Below are positions 1-8,072 of a DNA stretch of 64,000 nt, in pieces (position 1 is the stretch's first letter; each line of letters starts with the position of its first letter). The translations under genes and the position numbers were made by a program. The notes below the pieces were generated by a model. That model was not told where the DNA came from, searched no databases, and saw nothing but the letters and a program-made list of their open reading frames with translations. The DNA comes from Fodinisporobacter ferrooxydans (GTDB lineage: Bacteria > Bacillota > Bacilli > Tumebacillales > MYW30-H2): assembly GCF_022818495.1 (NCBI RefSeq), contig NZ_CP089291.1:310001-374000 (forward strand). Reading direction: 5' to 3'.

Positions 1-229
1 CAACTGCCATCTCTTGATAACTTATTTGAAGACCTTGCCAAATATCATCAAGAGAATATGTCCATATCCCCTCTTCCAAGCGATTCTCCCATTCATAGCT
101 TCCAGAAGCTATTGGTGAATGATCAGAATCAATCAAAACTGCTTTGATACGGGTAGAACCAAACTCAATACCTAAAGCTGTTCGACTGTTAGCGATATCA
201 GCTTTTATTAGATTCAGCTTATTAGCCAA
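1..229 (-). CDS. FGGY-family carbohydrate kinase, N-terminal part (probable ribulokinase-type), cut by window edge
   Basis: The minus strand reads an open frame running off the window start, beginning TTG-GCT-AAT-AAG. A purine-rich AGGGGG lies about 8 bases upstream, which favours this TTG start. About 20 residues in comes the FGGY phosphate-1 loop, read as [17 protein letters not shown], followed by a Trp/Tyr-rich segment ([18 protein letters not shown]). FGGY kinases phosphorylate sugars such as L-ribulose or xylulose with ATP in the cytoplasm. Its position divergent from araR, with araA nearby and AraR-type operators in its leader, argues for the ribulokinase step of L-arabinose use. Substrate cannot be settled from 76 codons; xylulokinase or an uncharacterised FGGY ATPase are alternatives. 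Confidence 0.75.
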   Translation of the reverse strand, partial: MANKLNLIKADIANSRTALGIEFGSTRIKAVLIDSDHSPIASGSYEWENRLEEGIWTYSLDDIWQGLQISYQEMAV

Positions 230-386
230 TGTAATAATTCCCCCTAAAAGTTTTTCGAAAACTGAACGGTATTTGTACAGCATGAAATCACATTTCAATT
301 GCACGTAAGAACATAAGTTAAAAATTACATTTGAAAAATTATATGAAAAAGATTACATATATACGTATAATTATTTCTATAACTTT

Positions 387-403
387 TATTGTACGTACAA
401 ATA
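387..403. promoter_or_regulatory. AraR operator (kinase side)
   Basis: TATTGTACGTACAAATA is nearly palindromic and matches the known AraR box pattern ATTTGTACGTACAAAT. It lies about 160 bp upstream of the kinase start. Inferred role: repression in the absence of arabinose. Confidence 0.75.
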
Positions 404-543
404 TCATAATGGTCAATACATGATTCATGAAACCTTGACTCTTATACTTGTAGTGTTAGTTCAAAGGCATCGTAAAAGTTTGATCCGTGGACCACATGCA
501 GACATATAAAAGTTCAAATCAGGAATAAATTGTTTAGAATTAT

Positions 544-558
544 ATTGTACGTACACAT
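544..558. promoter_or_regulatory. AraR operator (araR side)
   Basis: ATTGTACGTACACAT is a second AraR-type palindrome, about 150 bp from the first. Two spaced boxes in one divergent region allow cooperative or looped binding, as known for AraR in Bacillus. Confidence 0.7.
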
Positions 559-745
559 TAAAAAATATAAGATTATAGATAAAAGATCGCTTCACATTTA
601 AAATTATCCTATTACAACTAAAATCCCGCTTTAGATATACAAAGCTCTCGGGTTTATAAAACAATTATAGATTGTAGATTTATATAAAACTGCCATTTTG
701 GAATGTAAATTATGATTGTATGCAGATTAAAAGGGTGAGAAAATT

Positions 746-1861
746 GTGAACATACAAAACAAGGTACCAAAATACATTCAACTTATAAGTCAAATTAAAT
801 CATGGGTTATCTCGGGAAAGATGGAACCTGGCCAACAAATTCCTACCGAACACGAATTGGCGCAACAATTTAATATTAGCCGCCATACAGTTCGGCAAGC
901 GATTCATGAGTTGGTTCATGAAAAATGGTTGTATAAAGAGCAAGGGAAAGGAACATTTTTTTGCCCCACCCTGCCTGGACATCAACCGGAAAACTCGTCC
1001 CAAAGCCATATGATCGGTGTTGTTACAACATATATTTCGGATTACATTTTCCCTTCAATTATTCGCGGAATAGAATCCTATTTGACACCAAAAGGGTATT
1101 CGATTCTTTTATTAAGCACAAATAACGATTTTGCCCAAGAAGCAAAAGCTTTAGAAATCATAATGAACAAACAGGTTGATGGTTTGATTATTGAACCAAC
1201 CAAAAGTACGTATCCAAACCCAAACCTTGAATATTATTTATCTTTGCTGGGAAAGCGGATTCCTTTTCTTATGCTGCACGCGTCCTATGAAGAGCTTGGA
1301 TGCACTACCATTAAAGTGGACGATGAAAGAGGAGGCAAGCTTGCCGCCAACCATCTGATCAACTTAGGCTATCGACGGATCGGGGCGATCTTCAAATCGG
1401 ATGATTTACAGGGGAAATATCGTCTAAAGGGTTTTCTGAATGCATTGCAAGAAAATTCTCTTACATTCTATTCTGATTTGATCTCTTTATATACAACCGA
1501 ACAAAAAGATCTGGTTTCCAAAAAGTACGCTGATTTTATTTGTACAAAGCCTGTCGAACAACGTCCGGATGCAATTGTATGCTACAACGATGAAATCGCA
1601 ATCCAATTAATTCAACAATTAAAAAACTATGAAATTCGTGTTCCAGACGATATCTCAATTGTCGGTTTTGATGATTCAAAACTCGCCACGATCAGCGATG
1701 TTCAACTCACGACGATCTCGCATCCCAAATTTGAAATGGGAATGAAAGCAGCTGAAACCATACTGCATCTTATCCAAAATGCGGACATTACTACCAATCA
1801 CAGTATGGATTATACGTTCGAACCGGAGCTAATCGTGAGAAACACGACAAAAAATAAATGA
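746..1861 (+). CDS. araR: AraR-type transcriptional repressor (GntR-like HTH plus LacI-like effector domain)
   Basis: This 371-residue protein starts at GTG behind AAGGGTGAG. Residues 1-75 form a GntR winged helix (YIQLISQIKSWVISGKM, then a GQQIPTEHELAQQF recognition region ending in SRHTVRQAI). Residues from about 85 to the end form a periplasmic-binding-protein/LacI-type sensor, with IGVVTTYISDYIFPSI at its start and DDISIVGFDDS near its end. This chimeric architecture is diagnostic of AraR, which binds L-arabinose and releases its operators. Four matching operators sit around it and araA, supporting its job as local repressor. The length is normal and nothing is broken. The terminator follows at 1885-1945. 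Confidence 0.93.
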   Translation: MNIQNKVPKYIQLISQIKSWVISGKMEPGQQIPTEHELAQQFNISRHTVRQAIHELVHEKWLYKEQGKGTFFCPTLPGHQPENSSQSHMIGVVTTYISDYIFPSIIRGIESYLTPKGYSILLLSTNNDFAQEAKALEIIMNKQVDGLIIEPTKSTYPNPNLEYYLSLLGKRIPFLMLHASYEELGCTTIKVDDERGGKLAANHLINLGYRRIGAIFKSDDLQGKYRLKGFLNALQENSLTFYSDLISLYTTEQKDLVSKKYADFICTKPVEQRPDAIVCYNDEIAIQLIQQLKNYEIRVPDDISIVGFDDSKLATISDVQLTTISHPKFEMGMKAAETILHLIQNADITTNHSMDYTFEPELIVRNTTKNK

Positions 1862-1884
1862 CTTTAATTTCGCTTCCCAAAATC

Positions 1885-1945
1885 AAAAACCTCAAGATAC
1901 GTGTGATGCCAGTAAAGGAAGCATACGAATTCTTGTGGTTTTTTT
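1885..1945 (+). terminator. Rho-independent terminator of araR
   Basis: AAAAACCTCAAGA pairs with TCTTGTGGTTTTT (one mismatch) around a loop that itself contains a short stem, followed by a run of T. Confidence 0.7.
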
Positions 1946-1988
1946 ATGTGCATGTTTGAGGTATTCTTCCAAATATTATAAAAAACAT

Positions 1989-2025
1989 GGCAAAAGGGCT
2001 GTCGCATTGCAGACAGCCTTTTTGC
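1989..2025. terminator. Bidirectional terminator between araR and araA
   Basis: GGCAAAAGGGCTGTC pairs with GACAGCCTTTTTGCC around an 8-base loop. A and T tracts on either side let it work for both converging genes; it lies about 18 bp past the araA stop. Confidence 0.8.
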
Positions 2026-2042
2026 CATGAAATATGAATTTC

Positions 2043-3542
2043 CTATCTCATTTCACGATTTCTCCAGTATATTTCATTCCATCTGAGTTCATTGCGGAAC
2101 GTCAAAGGTGATGTTCCTTTGTTGATCACTACACACTCGATTCCGGCCATTTCCGCCCAGTCTACTAAATTTTCAGCTGTAACGTTGTAGGAGAAGCCTG
2201 TATGGTGAGCACCTCCAGCCAGAATCCATGCTTCAGCTGCATCACGCAATGATGGCTCTGGTTTCCACAGAACTCTAGCTACCGGCAGCTTTGGCATATC
2301 ACGGTCAGGTTGAACCGCATCGACTTCATTGACAACCAACCGGAAACGATGGCCCAGATCAATTACCGACGCACATACAGCAGCACCTGATCTGCCGTCA
2401 AAAACCAAACGTGCGGGGTCTGCTTTGCCACCAATAGATAATGGATGGACTTTGATTCTTGGACGAGTAGCCGAAATTGTTGGACAAACCTCCAGCATAT
2501 GGGCCCCAAGCACCATTTCATTCCCTTTTTCAAAGTGATACGTATAATCCTCCATGAAAGAGGTTCCTTCGTTATCAGCAAGAATTTTCATAACCCGGAC
2601 AAACGCACCTGTTTTCCAGTCGCCTTCACCCCCGAAGCCGTAACCTTCTGCCATCAGCCGTTGAACGGCCAAACCCGGCAGCTGCTTCATCCCATGCAAA
2701 TCTTCAAAAGTTGTGGTAAAAGCACTAAAATTCCCTTCTTTTAAAAATGCTTTCATTCCAAGCTCGATCCGGGCTTGTTCGCGTACTGACTCCCAAACGG
2801 AAGCGGTGTTGCGGGTTTCTGACGAAATATCATAAAGCTCTGTATATTCATCCAGCAGCCTGTTTACCTCAGATTCTGATATTTCATTTATAACTTGTAC
2901 GAGATCACCGACTCCATATCCGCTTACCGACCAACCGAATTGAATTTGCGCAGCTACCTTGTCCCCCTCGGTTACAGCTACCTCGCGCATATTGTCGCCA
3001 AACCTCGCTACTTTCAAATGACGGCTTTCCGTGAAGGCAATAGCCGTGCGCATCCAAGCACCGATTCGGTCTCGTACTTCAACGTCCTCCCAATACCCTA
3101 CAACCACTTTTCTTGCAATCCCCAGACGTGCGCCAATAAACCCATATTCCCGGTCACCGTGTGCGGATTGATTCAAATTCATGAAATCCATATCAATGCT
3201 GTCCCAAGGAATATCACGGTTAAACTGCGTGTGCAAGTGCAGCAGAGGCTTACGCAGTTCAGACAGGCCGGTAATCCACATTTTTGCTGGAGAAAATGTA
3301 TGCATCCATGTGATAATTCCCGCACATGTATCATCTGCATTCGCCTCGATACACAATCTACGAATTGCATCAGGTGTTGTTAGCACGGACTTAAAAATCA
3401 ATTTAAATGGAATATTGGAAGCACGATCCAATCCCTCCGCAATTTTTATTGAATGATTTTCTACTTCTTTCAGTGTTTCTGGCCCGTATAGATGCTGACT
3501 GCCGGTAACAAACCAGAACGTATAGGATTTAAAATCTCTCAT
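2043..3542 (-). CDS. araA: L-arabinose isomerase
   Basis: This 499-residue cytoplasmic enzyme interconverts L-arabinose and L-ribulose using Mn2+. Family signatures run the full length: [16 protein letters not shown] at the N-terminus, [31 protein letters not shown], the metal-site segment with [18 protein letters not shown], and the C-terminal [14 protein letters not shown]. Length equals the family norm (about 500). The start is ATG behind a GAGGAACC ribosome-binding site. Two AraR boxes lie in the leader. With araR and the FGGY kinase it forms the arabinose locus; araD (epimerase) is not in the window and may lie beyond the left edge. Confidence 0.97.
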   Translation of the reverse strand: MRDFKSYTFWFVTGSQHLYGPETLKEVENHSIKIAEGLDRASNIPFKLIFKSVLTTPDAIRRLCIEANADDTCAGIITWMHTFSPAKMWITGLSELRKPLLHLHTQFNRDIPWDSIDMDFMNLNQSAHGDREYGFIGARLGIARKVVVGYWEDVEVRDRIGAWMRTAIAFTESRHLKVARFGDNMREVAVTEGDKVAAQIQFGWSVSGYGVGDLVQVINEISESEVNRLLDEYTELYDISSETRNTASVWESVREQARIELGMKAFLKEGNFSAFTTTFEDLHGMKQLPGLAVQRLMAEGYGFGGEGDWKTGAFVRVMKILADNEGTSFMEDYTYHFEKGNEMVLGAHMLEVCPTISATRPRIKVHPLSIGGKADPARLVFDGRSGAAVCASVIDLGHRFRLVVNEVDAVQPDRDMPKLPVARVLWKPEPSLRDAAEAWILAGGAHHTGFSYNVTAENLVDWAEMAGIECVVINKGTSPLTFRNELRWNEIYWRNREMR

Positions 3543-3582
3543 AATGGTTCCTCCTTAAATGTTGTTCGTAAAAAAGAGAAAA

Positions 3583-3597
3583 AATTTGTACGCACAT
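3583..3597. promoter_or_regulatory. AraR operator in araA leader (proximal)
   Basis: ATTTGTACGCACATA matches the AraR box with one broken position in the right half; it lies 41 bp upstream of the araA start. Confidence 0.65.
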
Positions 3598-3677
3598 AAA
3601 AAATGTTACCAAAATAAACACAGAATTTAGCTAGAAATATTTACATTTAACCGTTTTCAAGATGTATAAACGTATAA

Positions 3678-3692
3678 TTTGTACGTACAACA
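3678..3692. promoter_or_regulatory. AraR operator in araA leader (distal)
   Basis: ATTTGTACGTACAAC is a near-perfect AraR palindrome, centred 95 bp from the proximal box. That spacing suits cooperative binding of two dimers. Confidence 0.75.
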
Positions 3693-3697
3693 CAATG

Positions 3698-4040
3698 TGT
3701 TTTTATTGTACCCTGAGCAAACGGTTATTTCAAGTTTTTTATTCTACCCCAACTTCCTCCAGGAATAACCAATTTTCAGTGGTTTTCCATTTATCTTTCA
3801 ATTTCCTTCATCAAAGCCAATAGGGGTACGTGAGTACATCACCCCCATATTAAGCACGCCCAATGTATTCCAATTAAGATAGTAGTTGCTGGCAAGGGAG
3901 CTGAGTTAAAGGAGATTATTTTAAAAAATTATTTAGAATAGTCATTGATTTTTAGGCTTCCTCACTGTCTAGCAGGATTGGAAGTTGAGCATACTGAGAT
4001 TATCAACTAGTAAAGGAGATAATTTCGAATGGAACTTATA
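3698..4040. other. Non-coding stretch upstream of araA with a gene remnant
   Basis: About 340 bp with no intact gene. A short plus-strand frame around 3866-3949 (ending ELKEIILKNYLE, stop) looks like the tail of a lost gene. AAGGAG and ATG near 4014-4033 start a frame that is interrupted at once by the IS3 element. Confidence 0.4.
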
Positions 4041-4091
4041 TAGTGGTCCCCAGAAACTAAACAACTCAGAAGGGACCGATTAAGCTACAAT

Positions 4092-4391
4092 ATGAGTATG
4101 AGAAAACATTATTCGGCATCATTCAAAGCAGAAGTCGTCTTGGAACTACTCAAAGAAGAAAAAACTATCGCTCAGATTTCATCTGAATACGGTGTGCACG
4201 TCACGATGCTCCACCGTTGGAAGAACACTGCCGTAGAGAATATGTCAAGCCTGTTTGAGGACGAAGGCAAGAAGAACGCCACCCTCAAGAAGGAGCATGA
4301 AAAAGAAACGTCTGAACTCTATGCGAAAATCGGTCGCTTAACCACGGAGGTTGAGTGGCTTAAAAAAAAATCTGGCATCAAACCGAACTAG
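4092..4391 (+). CDS. IS3-family transposase OrfA (helix-turn-helix protein)
   Basis: This 99-residue protein has the orfA N-terminal helix-turn-helix (HYSASFKAEVVLELLKEEKT, then HVTMLHRWK) and a Leu/Glu/Lys-rich coiled-coil tail (ELYAKIGRLTTEVEWLKKKS). It binds the element ends. It overlaps orfB by about 40 bases in another frame. The overlap contains AAAAAAAAA near 4361-4369, the usual type of slippery run for the -1 frameshift that makes the OrfAB transposase. Confidence 0.88.
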   Translation: MSMRKHYSASFKAEVVLELLKEEKTIAQISSEYGVHVTMLHRWKNTAVENMSSLFEDEGKKNATLKKEHEKETSELYAKIGRLTTEVEWLKKKSGIKPN

Positions 4392-5280
4392 AGATGATAG
4401 AGTTGCTATGGTCGATCACGATAGTGAGAAACTTTCTATTTCTAGGCAGGCAGAGTTACTCAGCCTGAATCGTTCGAGCCTTTACTACAACCCTGTGAGC
4501 GTCTCTGACGAGGAGATCCGTCTCCGGCGACGCATCGACGAGATATACACAGATCGGCCAGTCTCAGGAAGTCGTTACATTACGGCGATCCTGCGGCGAG
4601 AGGGCTGGGCCATCAACCGCAAGCGTGTCGTACGCTGCATGAGGGAAATGGGGATTGCCGGTGTGAGCCCTAGTCCGAATCTGAGTAAACGGAACCTGGC
4701 CCACAAGATTTATCCCTATCTGCTTAGAGGCGTTAAGGCCAGTCACCCCAATCATGTCTGGTCAATCGACATCACCTATATCCGCCTCAAGCGTGGATGG
4801 ATGTATCTTGTCGCCGTGATTGACTTGTATTCCCGCTATATTGTGAGTTGGGAGTTGGATCAGACACTGGAGATCGACTTCGTGCTGAAGGCCACTCAGA
4901 CGGCTTTGGGGCATGCGAAGCCAGAGATTTGGAACAGCGACCAAGGCAGTCATTTCACCAGTCCACAGTACACGGATATACTCAAGCAAGCTAGCGTCCG
5001 AATTAGCATGGACGGAAAGAATCGAGCTGTGGATAATATCTTTATTGAAAGATTTTGGCGAACGCTCAAGTACCAGGAAGTATACACAAAAGAATACGCC
5101 ACACCACGGGAGGCGCGGGAATCAATCAGAAAATTCGTATACAAGTACAATCACGAACGGCCACACCAATCGCTCAACTATCACACGCCTGCTGGGATTT
5201 ACCTGGATGGCATGAAACCTGAGGATCCGATTCCTACTTCTTCTCGGCAAAATACATATTCAGGAAAGGAGATTGCTTAG
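4351..5280 (+). CDS. IS3-family transposase OrfB (DDE catalytic domain)
   Basis: This 309-residue frame is the catalytic half of the IS3 transposase and is normally made as an OrfAB fusion by frameshifting. It shows the HTH_21 domain (IDEIYTDRPVSGSRYITAIL) and an rve integrase core. Catalytic residues are the Asp in HVWSIDITYI, the Asp in IWNSDQGSHF, and the Glu in NIFIERFWRTLKYQEVY. The C-terminal NHERPHQSLNYHTPAGIY is typical. The native start is probably inside orfA through frameshifting, so the coordinate start is only the open-frame ATG. Confidence 0.9.
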   Translation: MSGLKKNLASNRTRDDRVAMVDHDSEKLSISRQAELLSLNRSSLYYNPVSVSDEEIRLRRRIDEIYTDRPVSGSRYITAILRREGWAINRKRVVRCMREMGIAGVSPSPNLSKRNLAHKIYPYLLRGVKASHPNHVWSIDITYIRLKRGWMYLVAVIDLYSRYIVSWELDQTLEIDFVLKATQTALGHAKPEIWNSDQGSHFTSPQYTDILKQASVRISMDGKNRAVDNIFIERFWRTLKYQEVYTKEYATPREARESIRKFVYKYNHERPHQSLNYHTPAGIYLDGMKPEDPIPTSSRQNTYSGKEIA

Positions 5281-5411
5281 CAACAAAGGGATGAAAGAAA
5301 ACGAACAGGGGAAGCCGCTTCGCTCCTCCCCTCTGGCCTACGGCCATTCACCCCTCCCACTCCTCCTAAAAAGAGGATAGGAACAGGGAAAACTGGACTA
5401 TAGCTTAGAGA

Positions 5412-6251
5412 TTAAAAATTGTTGTCTTGACAAATGGGGCCATCATACGGTGTCCCTCCTTGGATAGAATCTTGCTTTTCCTGATGGATTCGTCGAATAA
5501 TTGGCTCACAATACTTGATCGATCTTACGCGGTCTCCCTGAAAGCGCGGTTGGTAGCGTGTGAAGGCGATATCAATCCCTTCAAGAATCACAACAGTTGC
5601 GATTCCGTCAGCAAGCATCTGCCGAATTCACTCATAATCACCGCTAGGAAGAAACGCAGCGCCGGTTTTGTTGCAAAAATACGTTTCAATCTGTGAGAGA
5701 GATGATGTTTTTTCATCATCATCTTTTACATCTTTTTTATCTTTATCACTATCATGATTAGATAGGACATTTTTGCCCGATGACTGTGCAGAATTGTGTG
5801 TTCTCTGCTCATCAGATAGGGCAGAATTTCCCTGTCTCTCGTTGTTTGACTGTTCATTTTTGCCTTCTCTGTTAGTGAGAGATCCGGCAGATTTGCCTGC
5901 TCTTTGTGAATGAGATAGGGCATGATTGCTGCTATTCATTTTGGCATAAACTCGATTCGTCACTCGAATGATCTGGCCGTATGGGGCACGCGTCATTCGA
6001 ATGTAGGATAGATCATGAAGCCGATTCAGATTGCGTTTTATCGTATCCTGACTGGATTGAAGCACCAGAGCGATTTCCTGATATTTAATGGGTCTGCCAC
6101 CATGTACGAGTCCCCAGACAATTCCGGTGTCATCCTGTGTCTCTGTTGTCGCATGACTTGCACACCATAAAAGTTCCCAGATCGCAGGCCCAATCTTCAA
6201 ACGGTGTAAGAAAAGATCTTCACCCACTGATATCAAGGAGTGGAAATGCAC
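5412..6251 (-). pseudogene. DnaD-like phage/plasmid replication-initiation protein, split by one in-frame TGA
   Basis: Read on the minus strand from 6251, a 207-codon frame ends at TGA (5628-5630). The same frame then continues for about 72 more codons to 5412. Before the stop the protein has a winged helix (RPIKYQEIALVLQSSQDTIKRNLNRL) and a low-complexity acidic linker rich in Ser, Asn and Lys. Beyond the stop comes IRQMLADGIATVVILEGIDIAF...YCEPIIRRIH, the C-terminal fold of DnaD-like replisome organisers. A CGA to TGA change would explain the break. Such proteins load helicase in phages and plasmids; the next genes are phage-type regulators. It may still be made by readthrough, but inactivation is likelier. 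Confidence 0.7.
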
Positions 6252-6285
6252 TCGATCCCTCCTGTCATCAGATTTTTACTAAGAG

Positions 6286-6501
6286 CTAATCCGAGCACCA
6301 GGTGTTTACCCGTTTTAGTGATTTTTGGTCATGTTCTTTTGCCAGATGCCAACCCAACTGCAGTTGAACTTCTTTGAGCTGTTCCTGATAATATCGGACA
6401 GCTCCCAGCGCTTTTAGATCATGAGCCGGATACAACTCCTGGATCTGTTGTTTGTAAAGAGCTTCTTTTTTACGCAGTTTGTCAATTTGTTCACTTTTCA
6501 T
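6286..6501 (-). CDS. Small hypothetical protein of phage-like block
   Basis: A 71-residue charged protein starts at ATG 6501, behind GGAGG seven bases upstream. It begins MKSEQIDKLRKKEALYKQQI and is mostly predicted helix with heptad character (possible coiled coil). Its start overlaps the end of the XRE gene 6491-6748, so they are translationally coupled. I recognise no family. The location suggests a minor replication or regulatory accessory. Confidence 0.6.
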   Translation of the reverse strand: MKSEQIDKLRKKEALYKQQIQELYPAHDLKALGAVRYYQEQLKEVQLQLGWHLAKEHDQKSLKRVNTWCSD

Positions 6502-6748
6502 TTTGAATCGCCTCCTTTTCGTTAGGAGATAGCTTGTCCTGCTGAAGTAAATCTGGGAACAGATGTTCAAGTGATGATTCAAGTGCAGCTGAAATTTGTA
6601 TGGCGCGTTTGAGTGAAAGACCGCGTTTGCCGCTTTCGATATTGTGATAGCCAGCTGAAGAAAGCCTTAATTTTGTGGCAATTTGTTCCTGGGTAAGTCC
6701 TAAACTCTCGCGTCTTTCACGAACGTAACGCAATTCTTGATGGATCAA
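6491..6748 (-). CDS. Small XRE-family DNA-binding protein
   Basis: This 85-residue protein is almost all one Cro/C1-type helix-turn-helix: LRYVRERRESLGLTQEQIATKLRLSSAGYHNIESGKRG with ALESSLEHLF after it. It diverges from the XRE repressor at 6895, with the shared promoter region 6749-6894 between them. This is the classic Cro/CI-like divergent arrangement of temperate elements, so a Cro-like role is likely but inferred from layout only. Confidence 0.82.
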   Translation of the reverse strand: MIHQELRYVRERRESLGLTQEQIATKLRLSSAGYHNIESGKRGLSLKRAIQISAALESSLEHLFPDLLQQDKLSPNEKEAIQNEK

Positions 6749-6812
6749 TCGATCACCCTTCTCTCATGGAAAGTAAGTTTATTATAGGGCGATGAATTCA
6801 ATCAGGTCAATA

Positions 6813-6823
6813 CGTTAATAACG
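6813..6823. promoter_or_regulatory. Palindromic operator candidate in the divergent XRE promoter region
   Basis: CGTTAATAACG is a perfect 5-bp palindrome around one base, lying between the divergent XRE genes. A possible -10 element TATACT is at 6859-6864 for the rightward gene. A binding role for either XRE protein is inferred. Confidence 0.4.
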
Positions 6824-6894
6824 AAATGACTAATATTTTACGTTTTGTTTATTTGTGCTATACTAGACTTAACAAATTGGCGGATGGTGAGACT

Positions 6895-7326
6895 ATGTCA
6901 CTCGGAGAACGGCTAAAGATCGTTCGAATCAAGAAAAACTGGAATCAAACAGAGGCAGCAGACAGGATCAACATCAAAAACGAGACGTTATCTCAGTATG
7001 AACGAGACAGACGAAAGCCTGATCCGCAAATGCTGGCTCATATCGCGAAAACATACGATGTATCGATCGATTATCTGATGGAAATGACGGAGGATCCAAC
7101 CCCGGTTCGTCAGTTACAAAGGCAGCAGGATCTCCTCGAGGATAGTTCGGAGCTTACATTAGAGGAGTCTTTGATGCTAGAGGAAATGAGAAAGAACACC
7201 AAATTTGCGGTTGCGTTTAATGAGTTCTTGTCTGCACCACAGGAGAAGAAAAAGGAATTTTTGCGCATGTGGAAAGTGTACAAGAACTTAGTCGATGAAC
7301 CAGAGGATGAAAGTGACGAGGAATAA
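6895..7326 (+). CDS. XRE-family repressor
   Basis: A 143-residue protein. The ATG at 6895 (MSLGERLKIVRIKKNWNQTE) is preferred over upstream in-frame codons because a GGATGGTGA ribosome-binding site precedes it and the helix-turn-helix domain begins there. Residues 5-62 form a Cro/C1 HTH (NQTEAADRINIKNETLSQYERDRRKPD, then YDVSIDYLMEM). The C-terminal half is acidic, helical and unlike known effector domains, ending DEPEDESDEE. It most resembles SinR/ImmR-like element repressors. With the adjacent ImmA-like gene it suggests an immunity repressor cleared by proteolysis. Confidence 0.85.
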   Translation: MSLGERLKIVRIKKNWNQTEAADRINIKNETLSQYERDRRKPDPQMLAHIAKTYDVSIDYLMEMTEDPTPVRQLQRQQDLLEDSSELTLEESLMLEEMRKNTKFAVAFNEFLSAPQEKKKEFLRMWKVYKNLVDEPEDESDEE

Positions 7327-7377
7327 GACCCAATTTCCCCGGTAGTCAATACGGGGAATTTATTTTATACTCAAAAC

Positions 7378-7391
7378 AGAACGTATGTTCG
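7378..7391. promoter_or_regulatory. SOS-box-like palindrome upstream of the ImmA-like gene
   Basis: AGAACGTATGTTCG keeps the GAAC-N4-GTTC core of the Bacillus LexA/DinR box (CGAAC-N4-GTTCG) and lies 22 bp upstream of the ImmA-like start. It suggests induction of the downstream genes by DNA damage. The match could also be chance or the site of a local S24/XRE repressor. Confidence 0.45.
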
Positions 7392-7412
7392 TATAAAGGT
7401 GCGTGAAGTGCG

Positions 7413-8063
7413 TTGTGGCAGCATATCCTAAGTCAATTACCTATACATTGGCTGGAAGAAAAGGCGAACAGAATCAGAGAAGAGTGCGGAATGAATCAAT
7501 GGAGCGAATTCAACTTAAGGCGGCTGGCTCGCCATTATCAATTGAAAGTCAGGTATCGGCCGGAAAACAGCTGCATGATGAATTTTAGTGAGCGATATTT
7601 AATCATTATCGACAACCGGCTCTCAGTCAAAGAGAGGCGGCAGCAATTGGCGGAAGAGATTTGTCATTGTTTCCTTCCCATTGGGAACCAACTTCTGCAA
7701 TCTCAAATGGAGATTCGAAAACATGAGCGTATGGCAGTTCGAATGTCTGCGTATTTGCTGATGCCGCGTGCCTGGTTGAAGAATGTGATGATCAATGGTG
7801 ATGAACCCGATATGTTTGAAGAATTAGCGGAACGATTTGAAGTGACACCGGAATTTGTGAAATTACGTTTTGAGTTGGACCAGGAGCAATGGCAGAGAGT
7901 GCAGTTTGATAGTTATCCAAAACCACAATCAAAAGCAATGGCGGTTGCTGAAGAACGGGGAATCTATCAAACACGGACAATAGAAGCCGGTGAACAAGGC
8001 GTCAAGTATGAGCTGAGTAATCTTCATGGAGAGTCAAAAATTTACAAGATGATCAAGCTGTGA
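7413..8063 (+). CDS. ImmA/IrrE-family protein with altered metal motif
   Basis: This 216-residue protein uses a TTG start; an in-frame TGA nine bases upstream excludes earlier starts. The ImmA/IrrE fold is recognisable: FNLRRLARHYQLKV...YLIIIDNRLSVKERRQQLAEEICHCFL, then the AVRMSAYLLMPRAWL helix and a winged-helix-like stretch (FEELAERFEVTPEFVKLRF). The usual zinc motif HExxH reads EEICH (residues 81-85), so the first His is Glu while the second His remains. ImmA proteins cut the cognate XRE repressor. This one may be an inactive or differently ligated variant. It ends ten bases before the S24-like gene, so they form an operon. Confidence 0.75.
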   Translation: MWQHILSQLPIHWLEEKANRIREECGMNQWSEFNLRRLARHYQLKVRYRPENSCMMNFSERYLIIIDNRLSVKERRQQLAEEICHCFLPIGNQLLQSQMEIRKHERMAVRMSAYLLMPRAWLKNVMINGDEPDMFEELAERFEVTPEFVKLRFELDQEQWQRVQFDSYPKPQSKAMAVAEERGIYQTRTIEAGEQGVKYELSNLHGESKIYKMIKL

Positions 8064-8072
8064 GGTGGTACG

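Larger units (their letters stand above)
230..745. promoter_or_regulatory. Divergent control region between the FGGY kinase and araR
   Basis: This 516-bp AT-rich region separates two divergent genes and carries no convincing protein gene. It holds two palindromic TTGTACGTAC-type sites, listed separately, and a weaker related motif (ATACGTATAAT) near 360-371. The araR ribosome-binding site AAGGGTGAG lies just before 746. The layout suggests arabinose-dependent control of the kinase operon and autoregulation of araR. Confidence 0.6.
4041..5400 (+). mobile_element. IS3-family insertion sequence
   Basis: Two overlapping frames (orfA, orfB) with IS3-type proteins lie between imperfect ends. The left end reads TAGTGGTCCCCAGAAAC; the right end, on the other strand, reads TAGTCCAGTTTTCCC. 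The element is about 1.36 kb. Ends are approximate and no clear target duplication is visible. Both frames look intact, so it may still be active. Confidence 0.8.

Noticed and set aside
5628-5630. TGA in the DnaD-like gene as another selenocysteine codon
   Set aside because: The position is not a redox or Cys position in the family and I see no good hairpin at SECIS distance; a CGA to TGA nonsense change is simpler.
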